A DNA stretch of 39,145 nucleotides from Actinomycetes bacterium (GTDB lineage: Bacteria > Actinomycetota > Actinomycetes > Actinomycetales > Microbacteriaceae), in the NCBI GenBank assembly GCA_023451265.1, contig JAEYAG010000017.1, positions 1-39,145 on the forward strand, in the 5' to 3' direction. Positions 1 through 6,614 of the stretch are shown one piece after another. The translations under genes were made by a program, and so were the position numbers. Position 1 is the first letter of the stretch. Each line of letters begins with the position of its first letter. Under the pieces are notes generated by a model. The model saw nothing but the letters and a program-made list of their open reading frames with translations. It ran no database searches and was not told the origin of the DNA.

Positions 1-51
1 ATCCTGACTCGGGGCTCGCAGCATCCACATCTCGCCGTGTGGGTGCGGCGC

Positions 52-125
52 GGCGGGGTAGCTCAGTTGGTGAGAGCGCACGACTCATAATCGTGAGGTC
101 GCGGGTTCAAGCCCCGCTCCCGCTA
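52..125 (+). tRNA. tRNA-Met (anticodon CAT, elongator type)
   Basis: A complete cloverleaf can be folded. The acceptor stem is GGCGGGG (52-58) with TCCCGCT (118-124), with G-U at both ends. The D stem is GCTC/GAGC, the anticodon stem CACGA/TCGTG encloses loop CTCATAA with anticodon CAT at 86-88, and the T stem is GCGGG/CCCGC with loop TTCAAGC. The discriminator is A125 and no CCA is encoded. A standard D loop and lack of initiator features favour elongator Met; a tRNA-Ile2 read by lysidine modification is the alternative. Confidence 0.95.
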
Positions 126-136
126 CAGACAGCAGG

Positions 137-346
137 TCAGGCGCCGAGCTTCTTCGAGGCCTTCTTCGCCGCGGAGTCGATCGCCTTCCGGGCCTGGTTC
201 CGGGCCTTCCGCAGCGACGGGTCGTCCCACAATTCCTTGGCGGCGTGGCTGATCTCGCGGTAGCGGGCGCGACCCGCCTTCGCGCCGGCCACGTAGGCGA
301 CGAGCCCCACGGCGATCACGAGCAGCCAGGTCTTCAGGTTCGACAT
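137..346 (-). CDS. Small membrane-anchored basic protein, function unknown
   Basis: This is a 69-residue protein. It has one N-terminal hydrophobic segment (about residues 5-22, with small-residue GxxxAxxAG spacing) and a positively charged, Lys/Arg/Ala-rich helical tail. I chose the ATG at 346 because a strong AAGGAG ribosome site lies seven bases upstream; an upstream in-frame start at 397 would add 17 residues that do not look like protein. The overall shape resembles YtxH-type small membrane proteins, but I do not recognise a family with certainty. It converges on the tRNA-Met gene with an 11-base gap. A -10-like TACAGT on the minus strand (401-396) could drive it. Confidence 0.72.
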   Translation of the reverse strand: MSNLKTWLLVIAVGLVAYVAGAKAGRARYREISHAAKELWDDPSLRKARNQARKAIDSAAKKASKKLGA

Positions 347-395
347 ACGTGCACTCCTTCTTCTGTCGACGATGTCGCCGACGATCAGGTGCCCC

Positions 396-401
396 ACTGT
401 A
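396..401 (-). promoter_or_regulatory. Candidate -10 element for the small membrane protein
   Basis: On the minus strand this reads TACAGT. Transcription would begin near 389, giving a leader of about 43 bases that contains the AAGGAG ribosome site. No clear -35 element is visible. Confidence 0.35.
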
Positions 402-429
402 GGCGCGCTCCCCGGCGCGTGCCCGGGGG

Positions 430-458
430 TTGACAGCTCCTGGGCTATCGCCCATACC
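430..458 (+). promoter_or_regulatory. Candidate promoter, TTGACA with 17-base spacer
   Basis: TTGACA (430-435) is a perfect -35 match. Seventeen bases later lies CATACC (453-458), a weak -10 with three of six matches. It would give a roughly 55-base leader for the acidic protein starting at 520. A competing possibility is a leaderless start from GAGTCT at 508-513. Confidence 0.3.
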
Positions 459-519
459 CGCCGTCGGCGAACCGCGCAATCCCCTTCGCCGCCCCTTCGC
501 GGCGCGCGAGTCTGAATCC

Positions 520-786
520 ATGGACACGACAGCCAATCCCGACGACCAGATCCCCACGAGCGACCTCCCCACGGCGGGACAGCAGCCCGACACGCAGGGC
601 GCAGATCCCGTGACGGCCGAACTCGGCGACGACGGCCAGGGCGACATCGCTCCCGAGGACCTGCAGAACCCCACCGACACCGCGGAGCGCCCCGAGTTCA
701 CCGACGCCGACAACCTCGCCTCCCCGCAGGACCTGTACTCGTCGCTTCCGGTGGACGAGATCGCCGAAAGCGGCATCGAGGGCTGA
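520..786 (+). CDS. Acidic, probably disordered small protein, function unknown
   Basis: This is an 88-residue protein rich in Asp, Glu, Pro, Gln and Thr, with no hydrophobic core, no signal peptide and no motif I recognise. It is likely intrinsically disordered, with a short possibly ordered C-terminal part (ending SLPVDEIAESGIEG). The ATG at 520 is chosen because codon use and composition become protein-like there; an alternative TTG at 430 would start inside a promoter-like TTGACA. A GAGTCT hexamer exactly six bases before the ATG fits the leaderless pattern seen elsewhere in the window. The stop is two bases before the alcohol dehydrogenase start, so the two are probably co-translated. The function is unknown. 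Confidence 0.65.
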   Translation: MDTTANPDDQIPTSDLPTAGQQPDTQGADPVTAELGDDGQGDIAPEDLQNPTDTAERPEFTDADNLASPQDLYSSLPVDEIAESGIEG

Positions 787-788
787 CC

Positions 789-1964
789 ATGAAGGCGCTG
801 ACCTGGCAGGCCCGTCGTCGCGTCGAGGTCACGGAGGTTCCCGATCCCCGCATCGAGCAGCCGACCGACGCGATCGTCCGCATCACCTCGACCGCGATCT
901 GCGGTTCCGACCTGCACCTCTACGAACTGATGGGGCCGTTCCTCGACCGCGGCGACGTCCTCGGTCACGAGGCCATGGGCGTCGTCGAGGAAATCGGTGC
1001 CGGCATCCGGAACCTGCGCGTCGGTCAGCGCGTCGTCGTGCCGTTCAACATCTCCTGCGGCGAGTGCTTCATGTGCGTGCGCGGACTGCAGTCCCAGTGC
1101 GAGACGACGCAGGTCCGCGAGTACGGCTCCGGCGCCGCGCTGTTCGGCTACACCAAGCTCTACGGTCAGGTCCCCGGCGGCCAGGCCGAGCGCCTGCGCG
1201 TGCCGCTCGCGGACTACAACACGATCCCGGTCGGCGACGAGCTCCCCGACGAGCGCTACCTCTTCCTCAGCGACATCCTGCCGACCGCCTGGCAGGGCGT
1301 GCAGTACGCGCACGTCCCCGACGGCGGCACGCTCGCCGTGGTCGGGCTGGGCCCCGTCGGCCAGTTCGCCGCGCGGGTCGGACGTCACCTCGGCTACGAG
1401 GTCATCGGCATCGACCCCGTACCCGAGCGCCGCGCCATGGCCGAGCGCCACGGCATCCGCACCCTCGATCAGGAGGGTGCCGTCGAGGCGGTGCTCGACG
1501 CGACGGAGGGGAGAGGGGCGGATGCCGCGGTCGACGCCGTCGGCATGGAAGCCCACGGCAACCCCGTCGTCAGCGCCGCCCATCACGCGATCGGCGCCCT
1601 GCCCGCGCCCGTCGCGCAGCCGCTGCTGCAGGCGGCGGGGCTCGATCGCACAGCCGCGCTCATGAGCGCGTTCGACATGGTGCGCCGTGGCGGGACCGTC
1701 TCGATCAGCGGCGTCTACGCCGGTGAGGCCGATCCCATCCCGATGAAGTCGCTGTTCGACAAGCAGGTCACCCTGCGGATGGGCCAGTGCAACGTGAAGC
1801 GATGGACCGACACGCTCATGCCGCTCGTCGAGGACGCCGCCGACCCGCTCGGCACGCAGGACCTCGTCACCCACCGGCCCGCGCTCGCCGACGCCGCGGG
1901 CTTCTATGAGCTGTTCCAGAAGAAGGAGGACGGCTGCATCAAAGTGGTGCTCCAGGCATCCTGA
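789..1964 (+). CDS. Zinc-dependent alcohol dehydrogenase (MDR superfamily, formaldehyde-dehydrogenase-like)
   Basis: This 391-residue medium-chain dehydrogenase would oxidise an alcohol, or an aldehyde hydrate, with NAD(P). Catalytic zinc ligands are visible as Cys38 (ICGSD) and His60-Glu61 (GHEAMG). The structural zinc site is Cys90, Cys93, Cys96 and Cys104. The Rossmann motif GLGPVGQFA follows at about residue 176. The C-terminal third, with a PLVEDAADPLG stretch and the end KKEDGCIKVVLQ, resembles the glutathione-independent formaldehyde dehydrogenase-like branch rather than classic ADH. Substrate cannot be told from sequence. It starts two bases after the acidic protein, with GAGG overlapping the upstream stop as ribosome site. 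It is convergent with the CinA-GNAT gene. Confidence 0.9.
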   Translation: MKALTWQARRRVEVTEVPDPRIEQPTDAIVRITSTAICGSDLHLYELMGPFLDRGDVLGHEAMGVVEEIGAGIRNLRVGQRVVVPFNISCGECFMCVRGLQSQCETTQVREYGSGAALFGYTKLYGQVPGGQAERLRVPLADYNTIPVGDELPDERYLFLSDILPTAWQGVQYAHVPDGGTLAVVGLGPVGQFAARVGRHLGYEVIGIDPVPERRAMAERHGIRTLDQEGAVEAVLDATEGRGADAAVDAVGMEAHGNPVVSAAHHAIGALPAPVAQPLLQAAGLDRTAALMSAFDMVRRGGTVSISGVYAGEADPIPMKSLFDKQVTLRMGQCNVKRWTDTLMPLVEDAADPLGTQDLVTHRPALADAAGFYELFQKKEDGCIKVVLQAS

Positions 1965-2017
1965 CGCCGCAGGCGTCGTGATGCCCGCGGCCGGCGTCGC
2001 GACCGGCGGGACCCCGC

Positions 2018-3004
2018 TCAGTCGCGCAGCCGCTTGCGCAGGAACACCTGCGCAGTGCCGTCGCCCTGATCGACGCGCTCGGTCTCGACGTATCCGCAGT
2101 CCCGGTACAGGCGCAGGTTCACCTCGCTGAGGCTTCCGGTGAACAGCTCCGCCTCGGCCGCCGCGGTGGATTCCTCCGCCGCGGCGAGCAGGCGTCGCCC
2201 GATCCCCGCCCCCTGCACGTCGGGTGCGATCGCGATACGGCCGATGAGCAGCAGATCGTCGGCGGTGCGGGTGCGGATGACGCCGACGAGGCGTCCCCCG
2301 ATCCGGGCCACCCAGCCGTCCGCTCCCTCGAGTTCTGCCTCGACCTCCGCCAGCGTCTGCGTCAGCGGCGACATGTCGGCGCTGCCGTAGATCTGCGCCT
2401 CGCTGACGAACGCCGCCCGCTGGATCGTGAGGACCTCCCCGGCATCCGACGGACGCAACGGCAGGATCCGCACCTCCGGATCGTTCTCGCCGCGGTCGTC
2501 GCGGTCGATGATGCCGGATGCCGCGGCATCCGCCGCCTGCGTGGCGACCCCCTCCGCCAGCGCCGTCACGGCGGCGCGCACGCTCAGCGCCACGACGTCG
2601 GCCGGGTCGCCCTTGAAGCGGTGCGTCGACGTCGTGACACCGTCGACCGTCGCCAGCCCGAGATGCACCTCACCCGCCGGGTGTCCGTCGCTCGGCTCGG
2701 GGCCGCCCACGCCCGTGACGGCGACGCAGACATCGACGGCGAGCAGCTCCCGCCCGTGGGCGGCGAGCTGCGCGGCGCACTCGGGGGTGCTGGGGTCGAG
2801 GCCCTCCGTCACGCGCAGCAGCGACGTCTTCGTCGCGACGAGGTAGGCGACGACGCCCCCGGCGAACCACTCCGCCGCATCCTCGCCCTGCCCGAGGGCG
2901 CTCGCGACGGCGCCGCTCGTGAGGGACTCGATGGCCGCCACGGTCATGCCCGTCCGGGTGCAGTCGGCGGCGATGCGGGCGACGAGGGCGTCGGTGCTGT
3001 CCAT
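2018..3004 (-). CDS. CinA/PncC-like amidase domain fused to a GNAT acetyltransferase
   Basis: This 328-residue protein has two domains. Residues 1 to about 160 match the CinA C-terminal (PncC) family, which deamidates nicotinamide mononucleotide in NAD salvage. Visible markers are the serine motif ESLTSG (Ser27 as likely nucleophile), AYLVATK with the family lysine, TGVGGPE and PAGEVHLG. The canonical ESxTGG and TGxAGPxG motifs are slightly altered. After a short Asp/Glu linker, residues of about 180-328 form a GNAT fold: RPSDAGEV at the start, the acetyl-CoA motif VQGAGIGRRLL, and NLRLYRDCGY at the end. PncC proteins are usually stand-alone or joined to a MoaB-like domain, so the GNAT fusion is unusual. 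It is divergent from tetR across an 87-base spacer. Confidence 0.85.
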   Translation of the reverse strand: MDSTDALVARIAADCTRTGMTVAAIESLTSGAVASALGQGEDAAEWFAGGVVAYLVATKTSLLRVTEGLDPSTPECAAQLAAHGRELLAVDVCVAVTGVGGPEPSDGHPAGEVHLGLATVDGVTTSTHRFKGDPADVVALSVRAAVTALAEGVATQAADAAASGIIDRDDRGENDPEVRILPLRPSDAGEVLTIQRAAFVSEAQIYGSADMSPLTQTLAEVEAELEGADGWVARIGGRLVGVIRTRTADDLLLIGRIAIAPDVQGAGIGRRLLAAAEESTAAAEAELFTGSLSEVNLRLYRDCGYVETERVDQGDGTAQVFLRKRLRD

Positions 3005-3059
3005 GCCCCGACGCTACCGGTGGCGAGGGGATGCCGAGGTCGTGATCATTTCGCAACAC

Positions 3060-3082
3060 ATACGAAACAGTCCGTTCCGTAT
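3060..3082 (+). promoter_or_regulatory. Inverted-repeat operator upstream of tetR
   Basis: ATACGAAAC (3060-3068) and GTTCCGTAT (3074-3082) form a nine-base inverted repeat with one mismatch and a five-base centre. It lies between the divergent CinA-GNAT and tetR genes and overlaps the tetR -10 element, the position expected for autorepression by a TetR-family dimer. Confidence 0.65.
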
Positions 3083-3085
3083 TCT
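3080..3085 (+). promoter_or_regulatory. -10 element for leaderless tetR transcript
   Basis: TATTCT sits exactly six bases before the GTG at 3092, which would place the transcription start at the start codon itself. There is no ribosome site upstream of that codon. The hexamer overlaps the right arm of the inverted-repeat operator. Confidence 0.6.
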
Positions 3086-3091
3086 TATCTC

Positions 3092-3721
3092 GTGTCTCGT
3101 GACCTCACCGCCACCGCAGCACCGCCTGCCCCTGGCCGTCCCGCCGACGAGGAGTTGACGGCGCGCATCCTCCAGGTCGCCGGCGACCTGCTGCAGGAGC
3201 ACGGATTCGCGGCTCTGCGCATCGAGCACGTCGCCCGCGCCGCCCAGTGCGGCAAGGCCGCGATCTACCGCCGCTACCGGGACAAGGCCGAGCTCGTCGC
3301 CGCGCTCATCCGCTCGCGCGTCGCCGTCGGCGAGGCGCCCGACACCGGCGACGTCCGCGCCGACCTCCTCGCACATGCACGGCAGAACCAGCGCAATCAG
3401 GACGGCGGTGGCCTCGTCGCCGGCCGCGCGATGCAGGCGATGTTCGAACCCGAGGTCTTCCCGATCCTCTGGGACTCCTTCTTCCGCGCCCGCCGTGACC
3501 AGGGCGCGCAGATCATCTCCCGCGCGATCCGGCGCGGCGAGCTTCCGGGCGACGTCGATCCCGACGTCATCCTCGACACGATCGCCGGGCTCACCCTGTA
3601 CCGGCAGTCCGTCAAAGGCATCCGCATCGACGAGCGGCACTACCGCACCGTCATCGACGCCCTCCTCGCCCACCCACCGCGGCGCCTCGATGGCGACGCC
3701 GAAGGAACAGACTCCCCATGA
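3092..3721 (+). CDS. TetR-family transcriptional regulator
   Basis: This is a 209-residue repressor. The N-terminal helix-turn-helix (about residues 40-70) shows the family pattern ALRIEHVARAAQCGKAAIYRRYRDKAELV. The C-terminal ligand domain resembles the TetR_C type with a WDSFFRARRDQ segment. The GTG start at 3092 is chosen because a TATTCT -10 sits six bases before it and the protein then has standard length; a reading frame open further upstream is antisense to the CinA gene and not credible. Its stop overlaps the MFS start by four bases, so it is the first gene of a tetR-MFS-amidohydrolase operon. It probably represses this operon through the inverted repeat at 3060-3082. The ligand is unknown. 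Confidence 0.88.
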   Translation: MSRDLTATAAPPAPGRPADEELTARILQVAGDLLQEHGFAALRIEHVARAAQCGKAAIYRRYRDKAELVAALIRSRVAVGEAPDTGDVRADLLAHARQNQRNQDGGGLVAGRAMQAMFEPEVFPILWDSFFRARRDQGAQIISRAIRRGELPGDVDPDVILDTIAGLTLYRQSVKGIRIDERHYRTVIDALLAHPPRRLDGDAEGTDSP

Positions 3722-5166
3722 CAGACTCCTCCGCACCGCTGACGGCGTCGATGCCGCGCGTGACCGCGCGCACCGTCGTCGGCTTCCTCGTGTTCTGCGA
3801 GCTCGCCAGCGGCTTCGTGCAGGGTTTCTACCCGCCGCTGCTCGGAGCGATCGCCGAGCACCTCCAGGTCAGCGACGCCGACATCACCTGGTTCCTCACC
3901 GTCCAAACCCTCTCCGCCGCCGTCTGCGTGCCGCTGCTCGCGAAGCTCGGCGACGTCTTCGGACACCGCAGGATGCTGCGGATCGCCGTCGTCGCGGTGC
4001 TCATCGGCACGCTCGTGACGGCGTTCCTGCCGAGCTACCCGCTCGTGCTCGCCGCGCGTCTGCTGGTCGGCCCGCTCGCCGTCTGGCTGCCGCTGGAGAT
4101 CGCGCTGGTCCACAACCGCATCAAGGGGGAGACCGCCCGCACCTCGATCGGCCTGCTGGTGTCGTGCCTGACCGGCGGCGCGATCCTCGGCACGATCGCC
4201 TCCGGCCTCGTGTCGTCGTTCGTCCCGTCTCTCACGATCGTGCTGCTCGTGCCGGTGCTGTTCGTCGTCGTCAGCGCCTATGCCGTGTTCTTCAAGGTGC
4301 CGGAGTCCACCGAGCGCGCGCCCGTCAAGATCGACGTCGTCGGGTTCATCGGGCTCGCCGTCGCGATGGTGACGCTGCTGTTCGGGCTGCGCCTGGCCGC
4401 CTCCGGCGGGTTCGGCGACGCGGCGACGCTCGTCACCCTCGGCGCGGCCATTGCGGTGTTCGTGCTCTGGGTGCTGTGGGAGCTGCGCACCCCGTCGCCC
4501 GCCGTCGACGTGCGCCTCGTCGTCTCGCCGCGGCTCGGGCCCATCTACCTCACGGCGTTCCTGTTCGGCATGGTCATGTTCGGCACGCAGGCACCCACGA
4601 CGACGTTCCTCTCCGCCGATCCGGATGTCGTCGGCTACGGCTTCGCCGCCACGCCCGGCACCGCGTCGGCGGTCATCGCCGTCGTGACGATCCTCGCCAC
4701 GGTCGGGGCGGCGGTGTTCGCGCCGATCGCCCGGCGCATCGGCATCCGCACCGTCCTCATCATCGGCGCGATCCTCGCCGCCGGCGGGCAGCTGTTCCAG
4801 ATCGCCCTGCACACGCAGCTCTGGCACATCTTCGTCGCCTCCGCCATCTCGGGCATCGGCATGGGTCTCCTGCTCGGCGCGCTCCCGGCGCTGCTGGCCG
4901 AGCTCGCGCCGAGCGACCAGACCGGCATCGCGACGGGCGTCTACAACTCGCTGCGCACCCTCGGCGGATCGGCCGCCGGCGCCGTGTTCGCCCTGGTGCT
5001 CGCCTCGTTCGCACCGGCGGGGAGCCTCACCTCGACGCTCGGCGGCTACCTCACCATCTGGGCGATCTGCGCCGGCGCGTTCGTCGTCGCGGTCATCGCC
5101 CTGTCGACGCTGCGCGTCGCGCGCTCCGGCGCACCCACTCCCGACCTCGCCACCACGGAAGGCTGA
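3718..5166 (+). CDS. MFS exporter, 14-TM DHA2-like (EmrB/QacA type)
   Basis: This is a 482-residue major facilitator protein. I count about 14 hydrophobic segments, fitting the DHA2 drug:proton antiporter class rather than 12-TM families. The loop after TM2 carries the motif-A-like LAKLGDVFGHRRML. The ATG overlaps the tetR stop (ATGA), indicating translational coupling, and the M20 hydrolase follows after two bases. Being behind a TetR regulator suggests induction by its own substrate. Whether it exports a toxic compound or a hydrolysis product of the next gene cannot be told. Confidence 0.9.
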   Translation: MTDSSAPLTASMPRVTARTVVGFLVFCELASGFVQGFYPPLLGAIAEHLQVSDADITWFLTVQTLSAAVCVPLLAKLGDVFGHRRMLRIAVVAVLIGTLVTAFLPSYPLVLAARLLVGPLAVWLPLEIALVHNRIKGETARTSIGLLVSCLTGGAILGTIASGLVSSFVPSLTIVLLVPVLFVVVSAYAVFFKVPESTERAPVKIDVVGFIGLAVAMVTLLFGLRLAASGGFGDAATLVTLGAAIAVFVLWVLWELRTPSPAVDVRLVVSPRLGPIYLTAFLFGMVMFGTQAPTTTFLSADPDVVGYGFAATPGTASAVIAVVTILATVGAAVFAPIARRIGIRTVLIIGAILAAGGQLFQIALHTQLWHIFVASAISGIGMGLLLGALPALLAELAPSDQTGIATGVYNSLRTLGGSAAGAVFALVLASFAPAGSLTSTLGGYLTIWAICAGAFVVAVIALSTLRVARSGAPTPDLATTEG

Positions 5167-5168
5167 AC

Positions 5169-6365
5169 ATGACCACTCCCGACTTCGTCGCCGATGCCGC
5201 CGGCATCCTCCCTGATCTCGTCTCGCTGCGGCGGGCCCTGCACGCCGACCCCGAGCTGGGGCTCGACCTGCCGCGCACGCAGCAGAAGGTCCTCGCCGCG
5301 CTCGAGGGACTGCCGCTGGAGATCACGACCGGCACTCGCACGACCTCCGTCGTCGCGGTGCTGCGCGGTGCGCACCCCGGTCCCGTCGTGCTCCTGCGCG
5401 GCGACATGGACGCCCTCCCCATCGACGAGGCCACGGGCCTCGAGTACGCCTCGACCAACGGCAACATGCACGCCTGCGGCCACGACCTGCACACGGCGGG
5501 CCTCGTCGGTGCCGCGAAGCTGCTGTCGGCGCGTCAGAGCGAGCTGCACGGGTCGGTGATCTTCATGTTCCAGCCGGGGGAGGAGGGCCACGGGGGAGCG
5601 AAGGTCATGCTCGAGGAGGGCCTGCTCGACGCCGCGGGCGACCGTCCCGTCGCCGCGTACGCGATCCACGTCGCCCCGGGCCCGCGCGGCGTGTTCGCGA
5701 CGCGCTCCGGCGCCGTCGCCGCCGGGTCGAACCAGCTGTACGTGACCGTGAAGGGCCGGGGCGGCCACGGCTCGCAGCCGCACCAGACACTCGACCCGGT
5801 GCCCGTCGCCGCTGAGATCGTCCTCGCGCTGCAGAGCTTCACCACCCGCCGGTTCGACGCGTTCGACCCGATCGTGCTGTCGGTCACGCGCCTGAGCACA
5901 GGAGACGGCGCCGTCAACGTCATCCCCGAGCAGGTCGAGCTTGCGGCGACCGTCCGCAACATGTCGGCGGCATCGCTGCAGCGCCTGCAGGACGAGCTGC
6001 CCCGGCTCATCTCCGGCGTCGCGGAGGCCCACGGGCTGACCGCCGACGTCCGGTTCGACGTCATGTATCCCGTGACGGTGAACGACGCCGCCGAGACGGA
6101 TGCCGCGGTGCAGACGCTCCGGGGCGTCTTCGGCGAGCAGCGGGTGCAGGAGATGCCGACACCCATGATGGGGTCGGAGGACTTCGCCTTCGTGCTCGAC
6201 GAGGTGCCAGGCACGTTCCTGGCGCTCATGACCTCCCCGCCCGACCTCGACCTGCGCACGGCGGAGTGGAACCATTCGCCGCGCGTGCTGTTCGACGACG
6301 CGGTCCTCGGCGATCAGGCGGCGGCGCTCGCGACGGTCGCGTTCGCGCGCACGGCACAGGCGTGA
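5169..6365 (+). CDS. M20-family amidohydrolase (IAA-amino acid hydrolase/hippurate hydrolase type)
   Basis: This 398-residue metallopeptidase-fold enzyme would cleave the amide bond of an N-acyl amino acid or similar compound. Visible motifs are LRGDMDALPI (metal-site Asp), the HACGHDLHTAGL motif with metal ligands, and FQPGEEGHGGA with the catalytic Glu pair. A dimerisation domain (about residues 185-290) contains GRGGHGSQPH, and the C-terminal MGSEDFAFV gives another metal region. The ATG at 5169 is three bases after the MFS stop. It completes the tetR operon, pairing a hydrolase with an exporter. The natural substrate is not identifiable from sequence. Confidence 0.88.
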   Translation: MTTPDFVADAAGILPDLVSLRRALHADPELGLDLPRTQQKVLAALEGLPLEITTGTRTTSVVAVLRGAHPGPVVLLRGDMDALPIDEATGLEYASTNGNMHACGHDLHTAGLVGAAKLLSARQSELHGSVIFMFQPGEEGHGGAKVMLEEGLLDAAGDRPVAAYAIHVAPGPRGVFATRSGAVAAGSNQLYVTVKGRGGHGSQPHQTLDPVPVAAEIVLALQSFTTRRFDAFDPIVLSVTRLSTGDGAVNVIPEQVELAATVRNMSAASLQRLQDELPRLISGVAEAHGLTADVRFDVMYPVTVNDAAETDAAVQTLRGVFGEQRVQEMPTPMMGSEDFAFVLDEVPGTFLALMTSPPDLDLRTAEWNHSPRVLFDDAVLGDQAAALATVAFARTAQA

Positions 6366-6503
6366 GGGCTTAGCAGAGTCGCGCTGCGGCCGTCAACCGG
6401 TGGGCACATGCGGACCGACCCGCGTAGCGTGACGCGTGCAACATCAGATGGCCGCAGGGTCGAGTCGACGGCGTTCGGGTCGCCCGAGCTCCCCGCAGCC
6501 ATC

Positions 6504-6539
6504 GAGAAGGCCCCGGCGGATCCCGCCCGGGGCCTTCTC
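6504..6539 (+). terminator. Terminator-like hairpin
   Basis: A perfect 13-base inverted repeat, GAGAAGGCCCCGG (6504-6516) and CCGGGGCCTTCTC (6527-6539), with a ten-base loop. There is no long T-run, as is usual for actinobacterial terminators. It separates the amidohydrolase operon from the ABC exporter operon. The remaining bases of the 6366-6614 gap hold nothing else that I recognise except the -10 at 6576. Confidence 0.7.
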
Positions 6540-6575
6540 CGCGTTCGCGGGCACGTGCGTGTCGGAGGCCGGCGC

Positions 6576-6581
6576 TAGCAT
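6576..6581 (+). promoter_or_regulatory. Candidate -10 element for the ABC exporter operon
   Basis: TAGCAT is followed by a leader of about 27 bases to the ATG at 6615. GGAG at 6605-6608 lies six bases before that ATG. No convincing -35 is seen. Confidence 0.4.
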
Positions 6582-6614
6582 GGACCGTCCCCTCCCGCTG
6601 CAATGGAGTCGCGC

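Noticed and set aside
123..1874. Long open frame on the minus strand (583 codons) opposite the dehydrogenase
   Set aside because: Its product is low-complexity, rich in Arg, Asp, Gly and His, with no fold motif; it mirrors the third-position GC of the real genes on the plus strand.
3375..5168. Extension of the amidohydrolase reading frame upstream through tetR and MFS
   Set aside because: The extra residues are an out-of-frame shadow; the M20 domain begins just after the ATG at 5169.
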